Shown here one piece after another: positions 8,276 through 16,844 of a stretch of 64,000 bases of DNA. The stretch's first letter is position 1. Each line of letters begins with the position of its first letter. Below the pieces are notes generated by a model. It worked only from the letters and a program-made list of their open reading frames with translations. It searched no databases and was not told the DNA's origin. Source of the DNA: Lactiplantibacillus xiangfangensis (GTDB taxonomy: Bacteria > Bacillota > Bacilli > Lactobacillales > Lactobacillaceae); assembly GCF_001438845.1 (NCBI RefSeq), contig NZ_JQCL01000080.1, positions 162,073-226,072 on the forward strand, given 5' to 3'. A program made the position numbers and the translations under genes.

Positions 8276-9424
8276 ATGCAAGAATTTAAATTAATCGCGA
8301 CCGCTGCGAGTGGGATTGAAGCTTTGGTAGGTCGGGAATTACGCGACTTAGGATATCATACGCAGGTTGAAAACAGCCGGGTGCGCTTTGATGGGACCAT
8401 CAAGGATATTTTACGGACCAACTTATGGTTACGGACCGCTGATCGGATCAAGATTATTGTGGGTGAATTTGACGCCTACACGTTTGATGAATTATTTGAA
8501 AAAACGCTCGCTTTACCTTGGGACCAGTTGCTACCAATGGACGCAGAATTCCCAGTTGAAGGCAAGTCGCGTAATTCTAAGTTACACAGTGTGCCAGATG
8601 TACAGTCAATCGTAAAAAAAGCAATCGTTAACCAACTCGCATCGACGTATCACCGGAACGGCCATTTACCAGAAACTGGTGCGTTGTTCCCACTAGAAGT
8701 GGCTATCAATAAGGACCACGTCTTATTGACATTAGACACTACTGGTTCCAGTTTATTCAAACGGGGCTACCGGGTTGAAAAGGGTGGCGCACCGTTGAAG
8801 GAAAACATGGCCGCGGCCTTAGTCATGTTAGCTAAGTGGTATCCAGACAACCCGTTCATTGACCCCGTATGTGGATCAGGAACGATTCCGATTGAAGCGG
8901 CGTTATTAGCGCGCAACATTGCCCCTGGGTTTAACCGGGCCTTTGCCTGTGAAAAGTGGGACTGGGTTCCTGCCGGTTTAAGTCAGGAATTACGGGATGA
9001 AGCGGATAGCCAAGCCGACTATGATACCGAATTGGATATTAGTGGTTACGATATTGATGGGAAAATGATCGATATCGCAAAACTAAACGCCAGTGAAGCC
9101 GGCTTGTTACACGATATCAACTTCAAGCAGTTAGCGGTAAAAGACTTTACGACTGATAAAATCAACGGGGTCATCATTGCCAATCCACCTTACGGGGAAC
9201 GGTTGAGCGACCGGGACAGTGTCCGGATCTTATACCGTCAAATGGGTCAGGTCTACGCTAAGTTGCCAAGTTGGAGTAAGTATATTTTGACGAGTGACTT
9301 GGAATTTGAAGATTACTATGGTCAAAAAGCGACTAAACGTCGTAAGTTATATAATGGGGCACTGCGGACCGATTACTTCCAGTACTGGGGTAAACGGATT
9401 CGGCCAGCGCGAACTGAAAACTAG
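8276..9424 (+). CDS. ypsC: 23S rRNA (guanine-N2)-methyltransferase, YpsC/RlmL family
   Basis: 382 residues with AGGAGG before the ATG. An N-terminal THUMP domain (~1-150) is followed by a Rossmann-like SAM-dependent methyltransferase domain with the SAM loop DPVCGSGTIPIEAAL and the catalytic motif NPPYGERL, characteristic of N-methylation of a base amino group. Family members modify 23S rRNA; the older annotation as an N6-adenine DNA methylase comes from the NPPY motif. Its position after gpsB-rnpB is conserved in Bacillota. The exact target guanine cannot be read from sequence. Confidence 0.92.
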   Translation: MQEFKLIATAASGIEALVGRELRDLGYHTQVENSRVRFDGTIKDILRTNLWLRTADRIKIIVGEFDAYTFDELFEKTLALPWDQLLPMDAEFPVEGKSRNSKLHSVPDVQSIVKKAIVNQLASTYHRNGHLPETGALFPLEVAINKDHVLLTLDTTGSSLFKRGYRVEKGGAPLKENMAAALVMLAKWYPDNPFIDPVCGSGTIPIEAALLARNIAPGFNRAFACEKWDWVPAGLSQELRDEADSQADYDTELDISGYDIDGKMIDIAKLNASEAGLLHDINFKQLAVKDFTTDKINGVIIANPPYGERLSDRDSVRILYRQMGQVYAKLPSWSKYILTSDLEFEDYYGQKATKRRKLYNGALRTDYFQYWGKRIRPARTEN

Positions 9425-9432
9425 ATATGATC

Positions 9433-9463
9433 AAAGCGGCTTGCGATTGCAGGTCGCTTTTTT
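9433..9463 (+). terminator. Terminator of ypsC
   Basis: AAAGCGGCTTGC pairs with GCAGGTCGCTTT (G-U tolerated), followed by TTT. Confidence 0.85.
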
Positions 9464-9471
9464 GACTCGAA

Positions 9472-9670
9472 ATTAAGTCCGGTCGTCGCTGATAACATGC
9501 GGTCGTGGGACCGGGTTAAGCCTGTGGAGCGGTCTTAACCCTCGCCCGGGACACTCACAAGGTACGCAAGTGTCCCGGACCGTCCGTGGTGTAAAAGCGG
9601 CAAAAAAACGCCGCTTCAACGCCACCTTCACGGCAGATGTTATCAGTACCAACCTCCGAGTATCCGATAG
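9472..9670 (-). repeat. Structured intergenic repeat, copy A
   Basis: In reverse orientation this stretch matches 35209-35404 along its whole length, with roughly three quarters of bases identical and a few small gaps. The core is bounded by inverted ends (GGTCGTCGCTGATAACAT at 9481-9498 and ATGTTATCAGTACCAACC at 9637-9654). Three internal hairpins are present: an AAGCGGC/GCCGCTT stem, GGGACACTTGC/GTGAGTGTCCC, and GGGTTAAG/CTTAACCC. Stem bases differ between copies but stay paired. A 71-codon frame runs through it on the minus strand, but its start region is not conserved. It may be a MITE-like element or a structured RNA. Confidence 0.8.
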
Positions 9671-9832
9671 AAATAACAAGTAGTACAACCATTTTTAGTG
9701 GAGCTGTGTAGGCAAAGCTTAGTGGTGATCTAAAAGATCTGATGGAAATTTAAAACTTCCGAACAAAATGATTGCCTTCTAGTAGGGCGAAGGGCCTAAA
9801 GTAATGTCATAAACAATTCGGGAGGCAATTTG
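9671..9832. other. Intergenic leader of the aldo-keto reductase gene
   Basis: No gene is supported. A small palindrome AGATCTAAAAGATCT-like sequence lies near 9728-9741. No convincing promoter was identified. Confidence 0.4.
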
Positions 9833-10678
9833 ATGACAACTATTACGGATACTTTTAAGTTAAACAACGATGTATTGATGCCTAAAGTTGGTTTTGGGAC
9901 TTGGCAGACGCGTCCCGGTAAGGAAACTTACGACGCCGTTAGCAACGCCTTAAAAGCTGGTTATCGCTTTATTGATACGGCCAAGGCTTATCAGAATGAA
10001 AAGAGTGTTGGGGAAGCGTTACGCGACGCCAACGTTAACCGCGAAGACGTTTTTGTCCAAACTAAGTTACCTGGTGAAACGAAGACCTATGACCAAACGA
10101 TGGCCGATTTTGAGAGTAGTTTAAGCGCGTTAGACTTGGACTACGTCGACTCATACATCATTCACGCCCCGTGGCCATGGAACCAGATGGGTGCGAACTA
10201 TGATACTCAAAACCGCGATGTTTGGCGGGCAATGCAGGATGTTTATAATAGTGGTCGGGCAAAGGCCATTGGGGTCTCGAACTTCAATTCCCACGACCTC
10301 GAAAATTTGTTGACGTGGGATGGCTTAACCGTCAAACCAGCCGTTGATCAAATTCAATATTACGTGGGCCATACACAATCTTCAATCGTTAAGACGGCGG
10401 AAGCTGCGGGCATTGTCGTCCAAGCGTATTCACCACTAGCGACGGGTGGTCTGTTATCCGACCCAACGTTGGAACGGTTAGCGGACAAGTACCAAGTTAG
10501 TTTGCCACAGTTAGCCTTACGCTTCATTATTCAAAATGGGGTCGCACCGCTACCAAAGGCCCGGGCAATGGCGCACGTGGAAGCTAATACGGAGTTGGAT
10601 TTTGAAATTAGTAGTGAAGATATGACGTACATGAATCAATTGAGTGACGACCACGGTTGGCATCCAGTTGGTGACTAA
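9833..10678 (+). CDS. Aldo/keto reductase (2,5-diketo-D-gluconate reductase-like)
   Basis: 281 residues from ATG 9833 behind GGGAGG; a TTG one codon earlier is the longest-frame start but is worse spaced. The fold is a (beta/alpha)8 barrel, and the catalytic tetrad is visible: Asp48 and Tyr53 in FIDTAKAYQNE, Lys78 in VFVQTKLPGE and His111 in SYIIHAPWPW. GVSNFNSHDL and the NADPH-site region LPKARAMAHV are also conserved. It should reduce aldehydes or ketones with NADPH in the cytoplasm; the substrate cannot be told. It is a single-gene unit bounded by its own terminator. Confidence 0.94.
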   Translation: MTTITDTFKLNNDVLMPKVGFGTWQTRPGKETYDAVSNALKAGYRFIDTAKAYQNEKSVGEALRDANVNREDVFVQTKLPGETKTYDQTMADFESSLSALDLDYVDSYIIHAPWPWNQMGANYDTQNRDVWRAMQDVYNSGRAKAIGVSNFNSHDLENLLTWDGLTVKPAVDQIQYYVGHTQSSIVKTAEAAGIVVQAYSPLATGGLLSDPTLERLADKYQVSLPQLALRFIIQNGVAPLPKARAMAHVEANTELDFEISSEDMTYMNQLSDDHGWHPVGD

Positions 10679-10695
10679 AATTGAATTATTTCTTG

Positions 10696-10726
10696 AAACC
10701 GGGTTGCTAAGGCGCCCGGTTTTTTG
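10696..10726 (+). terminator. Terminator of aldo/keto reductase gene
   Basis: AAACCGGG pairs with CCCGGTTT around TTGCTAAGGCG, then a T-run. Confidence 0.88.
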
Positions 10727-10798
10727 CTTTCGTTAATGTGGCTAGTTAGTAAAATGTTGGGTGATTCATGGAACGTTGACTTTTGGACGGGTGCGTCA

Positions 10799-10827
10799 TT
10801 ACAATTAAAAAAACATTAAACTATAAT
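10799..10827 (+). promoter_or_regulatory. SigA promoter of the ABC-2 operon
   Basis: TTACAA at 10799-10804, 17-base spacer, perfect TATAAT at 10822-10827, 28 bases ahead of the start codon at 10856. Confidence 0.8.
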
Positions 10828-10855
10828 GAAACTAGTTCTCATTAGGAGGCGCCAG

Positions 10856-11608
10856 ATGCGTAAATATATCGTTCAAGTGTGCCTATATACCCGTTATTTT
10901 TGGCAGGTGGCACTCGATAACCTAGGGATGTTGTTATACACCGTCGTGTTACCACTCGTCTTTTTAGTATTGAATTTAAAGTCGGCCTTTTTTAAACCAC
11001 TATCGATGCAGCAATTTATTGGCACGGTCATGCCCTTTATCGCTTGGATTATCTTTTCAAATGTTTTGATGGTGATTGCAGACGTGGCGATGCTTCGTGA
11101 GCAGGGCTATTTAAAACAATACGTCTCGTTAGTTGTGAATCCGAGTGTCTTTCTGGTCAGCAAGATGCTCGTTAGCGGAGGCTTACTGGTGGTCATTTTA
11201 GGGCTGGTCGGCGCGGTTAGTGGAATCGTCTTTCACTTGCCGATCTTCGGGATTGTTTGGCGGTTGTGGGCTGTCCTATTATTAGTGGCGTTACCAGTAC
11301 TTGGTTACTGCCTGCCCATTTTGAGTTTACCCATTCGTTACAAGTCATTAAACGCGGTGGTCAACACGCTCATGATTGTTGTGATGATTGGTTCCGCAGC
11401 TATTGAAAATAGTACGCACTTGGCCGTCACGACGGTTTGGTTGAACATGCTGAGTCCCATCTACTTAGTCATGAATACGTTTAACCTGCTGACAACGGCG
11501 CAGTGGGGTGCCTTTTGGCCGGCTTACGTTGCCACGTTAGTTGTGATGGGACTAATTGGGACCTATAGCTATCGGCACTTGCGTTTGTTGCCAACGGAGG
11601 GGTTATAA
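10856..11608 (+). CDS. ABC-2 type transporter permease
   Basis: 250 residues from ATG 10856, chosen because AGGAGG precedes it and because the longer frame would begin inside the promoter. Six hydrophobic helices are visible (starting near residues 17, 50, 100, 140, 175 and 225), the usual ABC-2 permease layout. Its stop overlaps the start of the ATPase gene by one base (TAATG), so the two are translationally coupled and form one exporter. The substrate (drug, peptide or lipid-linked molecule) is unknown. Confidence 0.85.
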   Translation: MRKYIVQVCLYTRYFWQVALDNLGMLLYTVVLPLVFLVLNLKSAFFKPLSMQQFIGTVMPFIAWIIFSNVLMVIADVAMLREQGYLKQYVSLVVNPSVFLVSKMLVSGGLLVVILGLVGAVSGIVFHLPIFGIVWRLWAVLLLVALPVLGYCLPILSLPIRYKSLNAVVNTLMIVVMIGSAAIENSTHLAVTTVWLNMLSPIYLVMNTFNLLTTAQWGAFWPAYVATLVVMGLIGTYSYRHLRLLPTEGL

Positions 11609-12285
11609 TGCAAATTAGACAGTTGAAGTATACTTTTCCTAAAGCGCAGCAGCCCTTTTTTGACGGTTTAAACTTTGATTTAGTAGCCCACCAGGTGAAC
11701 TTTCTAATTGGTCAAAACGGTGCCGGTAAAACGACACTAGCAGACATCTTATTGGGATTGCGTCCGGCGCAAGGTGAGATTACACCCCAAGGGTCTTCAA
11801 TTTACTTAAATCAAAAATTACCGATGCTTGCGGCGACTCGCGTTTGTGACGTTGCACAGTTGGTATTGGGCGTTGCTACGGGGCAATTACGGCTATCATT
11901 GACCGATTTAGCGGAGCGGGCGGATGCGCCAACGGTGGCGTTTTTAACCCCGTTGTGGCACCGCCATTACGGTGACTTGTCGGGTGGCGAACGGAAATTA
12001 GTACAATTATTATTATTTTTGCAAGTTGACCGGGACTTAGTTGTTTTGGACGAACCGACGGCATTTGTGGACCGGCAACACGTCGCCACCTTATTTACCG
12101 TCATACGCGAACATCCACAACGGACTTACTTGCTGATTACCCATGACGTGCGCGATGTCACGGCGTTCAAACAGTGTCAGGTATTGTGGTTAGCGGACCG
12201 CCAGATTAAAGCGACGTGGACGGCAGAACAGTTTGCGGACCACGCCAACGATTCAGAATTTTTACAAGCGTTTAAAACGATTTAA
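11608..12285 (+). CDS. ABC transporter ATP-binding protein
   Basis: 225 residues with Walker A GQNGAGKTT (~36-44), signature LSGGE, Walker B LVVLDEPTA and H-loop LITHD. It powers the permease encoded just upstream. It overlaps that gene by one base and is followed by a terminator, so the operon has only these two genes. Slightly short for the family but all nucleotide-binding motifs are intact. Confidence 0.93.
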   Translation: MQIRQLKYTFPKAQQPFFDGLNFDLVAHQVNFLIGQNGAGKTTLADILLGLRPAQGEITPQGSSIYLNQKLPMLAATRVCDVAQLVLGVATGQLRLSLTDLAERADAPTVAFLTPLWHRHYGDLSGGERKLVQLLLFLQVDRDLVVLDEPTAFVDRQHVATLFTVIREHPQRTYLLITHDVRDVTAFKQCQVLWLADRQIKATWTAEQFADHANDSEFLQAFKTI

Positions 12286-12298
12286 TAATTTCATGACT

Positions 12299-12329
12299 AA
12301 AAATGCCACCAAGTTGCGGTGGCATTTTT
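12299..12329. terminator. Bidirectional terminator
   Basis: AAAAATGCCACC / AAGTTGC / GGTGGCATTTTT between convergent ABC and MerR-type genes. A nearly identical hairpin is at 16145-16176. Confidence 0.92.
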
Positions 12330-12346
12330 GATTGACTTGATAACAT

Positions 12347-13183
12347 TTAATTTGGTGATATCAACGTATTATCGACCGAATTGAGAATTGTAAAATCAAG
12401 CCAAATATATTTAGAAAAGCCATTTTCCATAAGGGGTTCACCAGAATTGATTTGCCACAAATAGTCCTCGGTTTTTAAGTGCTGTTGGTGACAGAACGTC
12501 TGTAGCAGCTCTAAACCGTGATGGATGCCGGTAGTCGTGTTATCGACCAAAACACAGGCATAGTTAGCAGCATCTTTTTTTAGAACCGGGATCATTCGCT
12601 TATGTTTAACACTACCCACTTCTTTGATGATCCTAAAAGAAGCGCCATCATAGTCATGTGGGCGATCAATTGATAAGTTGGTTAAACAGCCAGCTTTGGT
12701 CGTATCCATAATTGATAATGTATCTAATTGTTTATAAAATTCAGCAAAAAGTTGTGCAACTTCTGCTTCGGTACAATTAACAGCTTGGCGTGAACACCAA
12801 AAAGTAATCGGGGGGCGTTGCCTAACGACTGGCTTATAAAGTACTTCGTTATCGAGGCTAGCTTGCTTTTCAAGCTTTTTTTCAAGCACTTGTTGAATGC
12901 GAACGAATTCGGTAATCTTTTTAGTGACTTTGTTTTGAGCATTGAGCAAATATGAAGTTTGAATTGTTTGTGACTGGCTTTTAATCGCTTTAATTTCAGA
13001 TAACGATAGGTTTAAGCTACGGAGACCAAGTATAAATAGTAGGTCGTATAGTTGACTATAATCGTAGTAACGATAGCCAGTGCTAGCCGTATACTTGGGC
13101 TTAAAAATGTTTTTTTGATCATAAAAAATTAATGCTCGTCGAGTTGTATTTGCGAGTTCTGCCATTTCACTTATCTTAAGCAT
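12347..13183 (-). CDS. MerR-family transcriptional regulator with effector-binding domain
   Basis: 278 residues. The N-terminal winged helix (MLKISEMAELANTTRRALIFYDQKN... YRYYDYSQLYDLLFILGLRSLNLSLSEIK) is the MerR DNA-binding domain, followed by a coiled coil (~80-115) and a C-terminal region from ~120 that resembles GyrI-like/BltR ligand-binding domains. Such proteins activate transporter genes on binding hydrophobic ligands. The nearest candidate target is the MFS transporter immediately upstream on the same strand (13377-14543). No cysteines typical of metal-binding MerR proteins are placed at the dimer helix. Confidence 0.85.
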   Translation of the reverse strand: MLKISEMAELANTTRRALIFYDQKNIFKPKYTASTGYRYYDYSQLYDLLFILGLRSLNLSLSEIKAIKSQSQTIQTSYLLNAQNKVTKKITEFVRIQQVLEKKLEKQASLDNEVLYKPVVRQRPPITFWCSRQAVNCTEAEVAQLFAEFYKQLDTLSIMDTTKAGCLTNLSIDRPHDYDGASFRIIKEVGSVKHKRMIPVLKKDAANYACVLVDNTTTGIHHGLELLQTFCHQQHLKTEDYLWQINSGEPLMENGFSKYIWLDFTILNSVDNTLISPN

Positions 13184-13297
13184 CTAAGTCCCCCTGGTTA
13201 ACTATAAATATACTTTTACCATAGCATAGTTATTAATTTGAACAAACGGAAAACTCATTGTGAAACTAGTTGAATGAGACTCGGTGCTTTAGCAAAC

Positions 13298-13344
13298 AAA
13301 AAATCCGTTGCTATAGATTGAGGTCAAGATAGCAGCGGACTTTT
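13298..13344 (-). terminator. Terminator of MFS gene
   Basis: On the minus strand GTCCGCTGCTAT pairs with ATAGCAACGGAT, followed by TTTTTTG. Confidence 0.8.
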
Positions 13345-13376
13345 AATGTTTCAAGGACACCAATAATAACATCGCT

Positions 13377-14543
13377 TTAATTGTACTGTACTGCAGCATT
13401 GAGTTTACGGCGATTACATAAATAGAGAATCGTGGTTAAAGGCACGATAATTAACATTACTGGGTAAAAGAATTTGAGTGGAAAAATAGTGGGTAAGATT
13501 CCGCCAATGATGGGGCCAAGTGACATGCCAATATCGCTTCCCAGATAATAAGTGGCGTTAGCGAGCCCCTGTTCTTCTAGGGGCGCTAATAAGAGGGAAG
13601 TCGATTGGGAAACAGAAACCATCACCCCAAAACCGACGGCCATTAATCCAGCTGCCAGGATCATCTCAAAGTTGTTTTGCATGATTGTTAGTAGGAGGAT
13701 GTAACCAATCGTCGCAAGTATGCAGATAGAAAACCAAATGCCAAATGAAATCGTATCAAAATAATTTTTTAACAAAATCCGAATCACGATCAAAACCAGT
13801 GAGTAACATAAAAAGAATAAGCTGACGGTAATATTCAAATGACGTTCTTGAACGTACATCACAATATCAGCTTGGGTCACGAAGTAGGGAATGGACAATA
13901 ATGAAAAGATGACGGCTACTGGTAAGGCATCGCGTTGAATAATCTTAAAGTGTTGGCCGTCTAATTTAACTGAAGGTCGTGCCCGGTTATGGATTAACTG
14001 GATGACAAGGACCATGGCCACGGCGCTCAGGGCCGCCAGCATGATAATGAATTTATATCCTAGAAGTTGATAGATACTGATAGCTAGGGCGGGGGCAATT
14101 GCCATGGCCAGCGCGTTTAATAGGCCGTAATACCCCATTGCTGCACCAAGCCGCTGTCGTGGGACTAAGAAGGCCATCCAGGTTGCGAGACAAACGGTAC
14201 ATAGGACGAATCCCAAACCATTGATGATTCTGAAAGTTAATAGCCAAGGGGCGTTGAAAGCAAAGAGGTAGCCCAAATCACTAACTGCACATAGACTACC
14301 GCCAATCAGTGATAAGCGATACTTAGAAATTCGGTCGGTTAGATTACCAGCAAATGGTCTTAATAACATTGAAGTAATACTCATAACGCCCACAATGATG
14401 CCGGCAAAAGTACTATTGATTCCTAAATTACGGGCGTAGCCATTCATTAATGGGTTGACCGCTTGAATACTAAATTGGTAAAAAAAGGTTGCTAACATAA
14501 CGCAAACAATATCTTTTGAAAAAAATGAAGACTGCTTTGTCAA
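13377..14543 (-). CDS. Major facilitator superfamily transporter, 12 helices
   Basis: 388 residues, almost wholly hydrophobic with 12 predicted membrane helices. The loop 2-3 motif RPFAGNLTDRISKYRLSLIGG and its second-half counterpart support the MFS; it most resembles Bcr/YfiS-type efflux carriers. It probably exports a small molecule with proton antiport. It sits between a MerR regulator and a carboxylesterase, both on the same strand. The terminator at 14581-14608 separates it from the esterase gene. Confidence 0.87.
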   Translation of the reverse strand: MTKQSSFFSKDIVCVMLATFFYQFSIQAVNPLMNGYARNLGINSTFAGIIVGVMSITSMLLRPFAGNLTDRISKYRLSLIGGSLCAVSDLGYLFAFNAPWLLTFRIINGLGFVLCTVCLATWMAFLVPRQRLGAAMGYYGLLNALAMAIAPALAISIYQLLGYKFIIMLAALSAVAMVLVIQLIHNRARPSVKLDGQHFKIIQRDALPVAVIFSLLSIPYFVTQADIVMYVQERHLNITVSLFFLCYSLVLIVIRILLKNYFDTISFGIWFSICILATIGYILLLTIMQNNFEMILAAGLMAVGFGVMVSVSQSTSLLLAPLEEQGLANATYYLGSDIGMSLGPIIGGILPTIFPLKFFYPVMLIIVPLTTILYLCNRRKLNAAVQYN

Positions 14544-14580
14544 AATTTAATCCGCTCCTTTGAACACAATTTAGCCAAAT

Positions 14581-14608
14581 AAAAAAGGTGTTTATAACCA
14601 CCTTTTTT
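14581..14608 (-). terminator. Terminator of carboxylesterase gene
   Basis: AAAAAAGGTG and CACCTTTTTT are perfectly complementary around an 8-base loop. Confidence 0.88.
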
Positions 14609-14618
14609 AAAATCCGAA

Positions 14619-16046
14619 TTATGGACGAGCAATGCCTTTAAATAGCTGTAAAACCGTTTTGGCATGTTCATTTCCGTTGTAAGGTCGCTGACCAATATCC
14701 TTGATCATTAATTGGTCCGTCTTCGTTGGTGACCATAACTTTTCATACTGATTAGTCGCAAAGTTAAGTAACGTTTGACTAATAAAGTTATCACGAGCGA
14801 GTTGCTCTTGACTAGCGTCAGGTGCAGCTTGGCCGACAATCCCGTACATATCAGTGCCATGGTAGGCAGGCGAGCCTTCAGCTGGACCAACACTTAGTTG
14901 ATAAACGCGTCCGCCAGCTTGGGCATGATCGTGCGCTTCCCGAATAGCCGGTAAGGTGAAATTATAATCGGTAAAGAAACGGGTTCTGACATCGAGCGGT
15001 GACGCTTTGCCAGCACCACAATGTAAAGCGATGGCTTCGGCCTGTTTGCGTGGAATATGGCAATCATAAACCATTTCATCGATGACGGCCTCGATCGTTT
15101 TGGGATCAACATTATCTGGAATATTAGCTGCATACCAGCTTGCTTCGGCCGTTGTTGAAGTGATGATTAAATCAACATCTTTATGTTCGCCGCTTTTAAT
15201 CACATCAGCAGGGTTAGCTTTCAAGACGCCATTTGGTAAAAATTCATCTTCAACAATACCGATTGAAATGGTATTTAGATTACCACGTTTCAAAACGTCA
15301 GTTGGTAAAACTTGATTGACCGCAGCCATCAGTGATTTGGCGTCAACCGTCAATAACTCTTCTGGTGACGTCAGTTCTAGTGTTTTTAAAACTTTAGCTG
15401 CTAATTCTTCAGCCCACCATGCTGGGATGTAACGGGCGGCGTAGCCAGAAAATGCGGCTAATCTGTTATATAAGCCGTCAGCTTCAGGTACGGCTAAAAG
15501 CGTTAACAGTGAAAATGATCCGGCACTATGGCCTGTAAGTGTCACTTGGTCGGCGTCACCGCCAAATGACCCAATGTATTGGTGAATCCACTTTAAAGCT
15601 AGGACCATATCTTGTAATCCTAAGTTACTGGCATCTTTAAATTGCCCACCGTATTGGGACAATTCCAGCCAACCAAGCGGTCCTAGGCGGTAGTTAATGG
15701 AAACCCCAATCACCTTGCCGCTAGCAACTAAGCCGGATAAATCTGACGTGTCTTGGGAATTGGCGCCATAAGTCCAACCACCACCATGGATATAAACAAC
15801 CACGGGTAGTTTTCCTTGAACATGCTCTGGCGCCCAGATATTAAGGTTTAAGCAATCTTCGCTTTCACCTTTATCAGAATTTAAAAAGGCTGGATCTGTT
15901 AATTGAACGGATGCTGGTCCGCTTTGACGATAGTCATGGTTAGATTCAAACGGGACGAGTTGTGCTTTTTGGAACCGGCGAGCAGTACCGTAAGGGATTC
16001 CGAGCCATTCTTGAACGTCGTTAAATTTTTTATTAGGATGTGACAT
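14619..16046 (-). CDS. Type B carboxylesterase
   Basis: 475 residues, alpha/beta hydrolase of the carboxylesterase/cholinesterase family. Seen: oxyanion-hole YIHGGGWTYG, the SEDCLNLNIW signature, nucleophile elbow GHSAGSFS (the family consensus is GESAGG, so E to H and G to S here), and a C-terminal His region near AYHGTDM. It should hydrolyse carboxylic esters in the cytoplasm; no signal peptide. Related lactobacillus enzymes act on phenolic or short-chain esters, but the substrate cannot be assigned here. Confidence 0.9.
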   Translation of the reverse strand: MSHPNKKFNDVQEWLGIPYGTARRFQKAQLVPFESNHDYRQSGPASVQLTDPAFLNSDKGESEDCLNLNIWAPEHVQGKLPVVVYIHGGGWTYGANSQDTSDLSGLVASGKVIGVSINYRLGPLGWLELSQYGGQFKDASNLGLQDMVLALKWIHQYIGSFGGDADQVTLTGHSAGSFSLLTLLAVPEADGLYNRLAAFSGYAARYIPAWWAEELAAKVLKTLELTSPEELLTVDAKSLMAAVNQVLPTDVLKRGNLNTISIGIVEDEFLPNGVLKANPADVIKSGEHKDVDLIITSTTAEASWYAANIPDNVDPKTIEAVIDEMVYDCHIPRKQAEAIALHCGAGKASPLDVRTRFFTDYNFTLPAIREAHDHAQAGGRVYQLSVGPAEGSPAYHGTDMYGIVGQAAPDASQEQLARDNFISQTLLNFATNQYEKLWSPTKTDQLMIKDIGQRPYNGNEHAKTVLQLFKGIARP

Positions 16047-16106
16047 TTTAAATTCCTTCTTCCGTATTTTTTGAGGTTACTTAATTCAATGTGCTTACAT
16101 TCTAAA

Positions 16107-16129
16107 CTGTGACCTAACGTTACAGTCAA
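16107..16129 (-). promoter_or_regulatory. Promoter with embedded operator for the esterase gene
   Basis: On the minus strand TTGACT (16124-16129) is a good -35. CTGTAAC GTTAG GTCACAG, a 7-base inverted repeat with one mismatch (16107-16125), lies in the promoter spacer. CTGTAACCTAAG, related to its left half, recurs at 16773-16784 between tetR and the multidrug transporter. Confidence 0.5.
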
Positions 16130-16144
16130 GCATAATGTCATACT

Positions 16145-16176
16145 AAAAATGCCACCAATTTACGGTGGCATTTTTT
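16145..16176 (-). terminator. Terminator of tetR gene
   Basis: AAAAATGCCACC / AATTTAC / GGTGGCATTTTTT; near copy of the hairpin at 12299-12329. Confidence 0.9.
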
Positions 16177-16196
16177 AGTGATTAAGCTGTTCTGAA

Positions 16197-16751
16197 TTAG
16201 GACTGATGGTTGTATCGGTAGCGTGCTAAGTGGCTGATTTGTTGGCCTAAGTATGCGGGTGGCTCGACCATGCCGCGCTGTAGCCAACTGACCGCTACAT
16301 TAACGACGGCGCCGGAGAAAAATTCGACGTAGTAAGGTTCACTAAAGAGCGCCATGCTACCCGAATAATGAATGCGGTCATGTTTGATAAACAGGATAAA
16401 AACAGTCTGAAACGTTTGAACCAAAACGTCGTACTTATCATTTTCGATCAACAGACGGTTGGTCGCCGCTTCCTGTTTAGTTAGTTCAAAGTAGTGGGTC
16501 ATTAAATCAGTCAGACTGATTTTAGACTGGTTAGGTAGGTGGCGTAGGTAGTGTAACATGTAGTCTTCTTGAAAGGCGCCAATAATTTGGTCAAAGTTTG
16601 CGTAATTGCGGTAAAAATAAGTTCGTGAAACGTGTGCGCGCTGACATAATTCGGTAATGGAGATACTGGCCAGTGGTTTTTGGGTCATCAGTTGCAATAA
16701 TGCTTGGTAGATGGCAACTAAGTTTTGGTGTTTGCGCTCTTGAGGACTCAT
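16197..16751 (-). CDS. TetR/AcrR-family repressor
   Basis: 184 residues. The helix-turn-helix is at ~25-50 (LASISITELCQRAHVSRTYFYRNYANFDQII), the canonical TetR N-terminus; the C-terminal two thirds would bind ligand and dimerise. It is divergent from the 14-helix multidrug transporter gene, the usual arrangement for a repressor controlling its own and the pump's promoters. ATG start at 16751. Confidence 0.93.
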   Translation of the reverse strand: MSPQERKHQNLVAIYQALLQLMTQKPLASISITELCQRAHVSRTYFYRNYANFDQIIGAFQEDYMLHYLRHLPNQSKISLTDLMTHYFELTKQEAATNRLLIENDKYDVLVQTFQTVFILFIKHDRIHYSGSMALFSEPYYVEFFSGAVVNVAVSWLQRGMVEPPAYLGQQISHLARYRYNHQS

Positions 16752-16805
16752 CCGGTCACAACCTTTCCTTTTCTGTAACCTAAGTATTTATTTGCTTGGT
16801 GGATG

Positions 16806-16835
16806 CCCCCTATACTGGGTCACACAGATAGGGGG
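16806..16835 (+). promoter_or_regulatory. Inverted repeat in the leader of the multidrug transporter gene
   Basis: CCCCCTAT at 16806-16813 and ATAGGGGG at 16828-16835 are perfect complements with a 14-base gap. The left arm overlaps a TATACT -10-like hexamer (16811-16816) and the right arm includes the GGGGGAG ribosome binding site. It could be the TetR operator or an mRNA hairpin hiding the ribosome binding site. Confidence 0.55.
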
Positions 16836-16844
16836 AGTTTAAAA

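Noticed and set aside
9473-9688. 71-codon minus-strand frame as a gene
   Set aside because: It lies inside the structured repeat; its start and upstream codons are not conserved in the other copy and no ribosome binding site is seen. Listed as an alternative in findings only.
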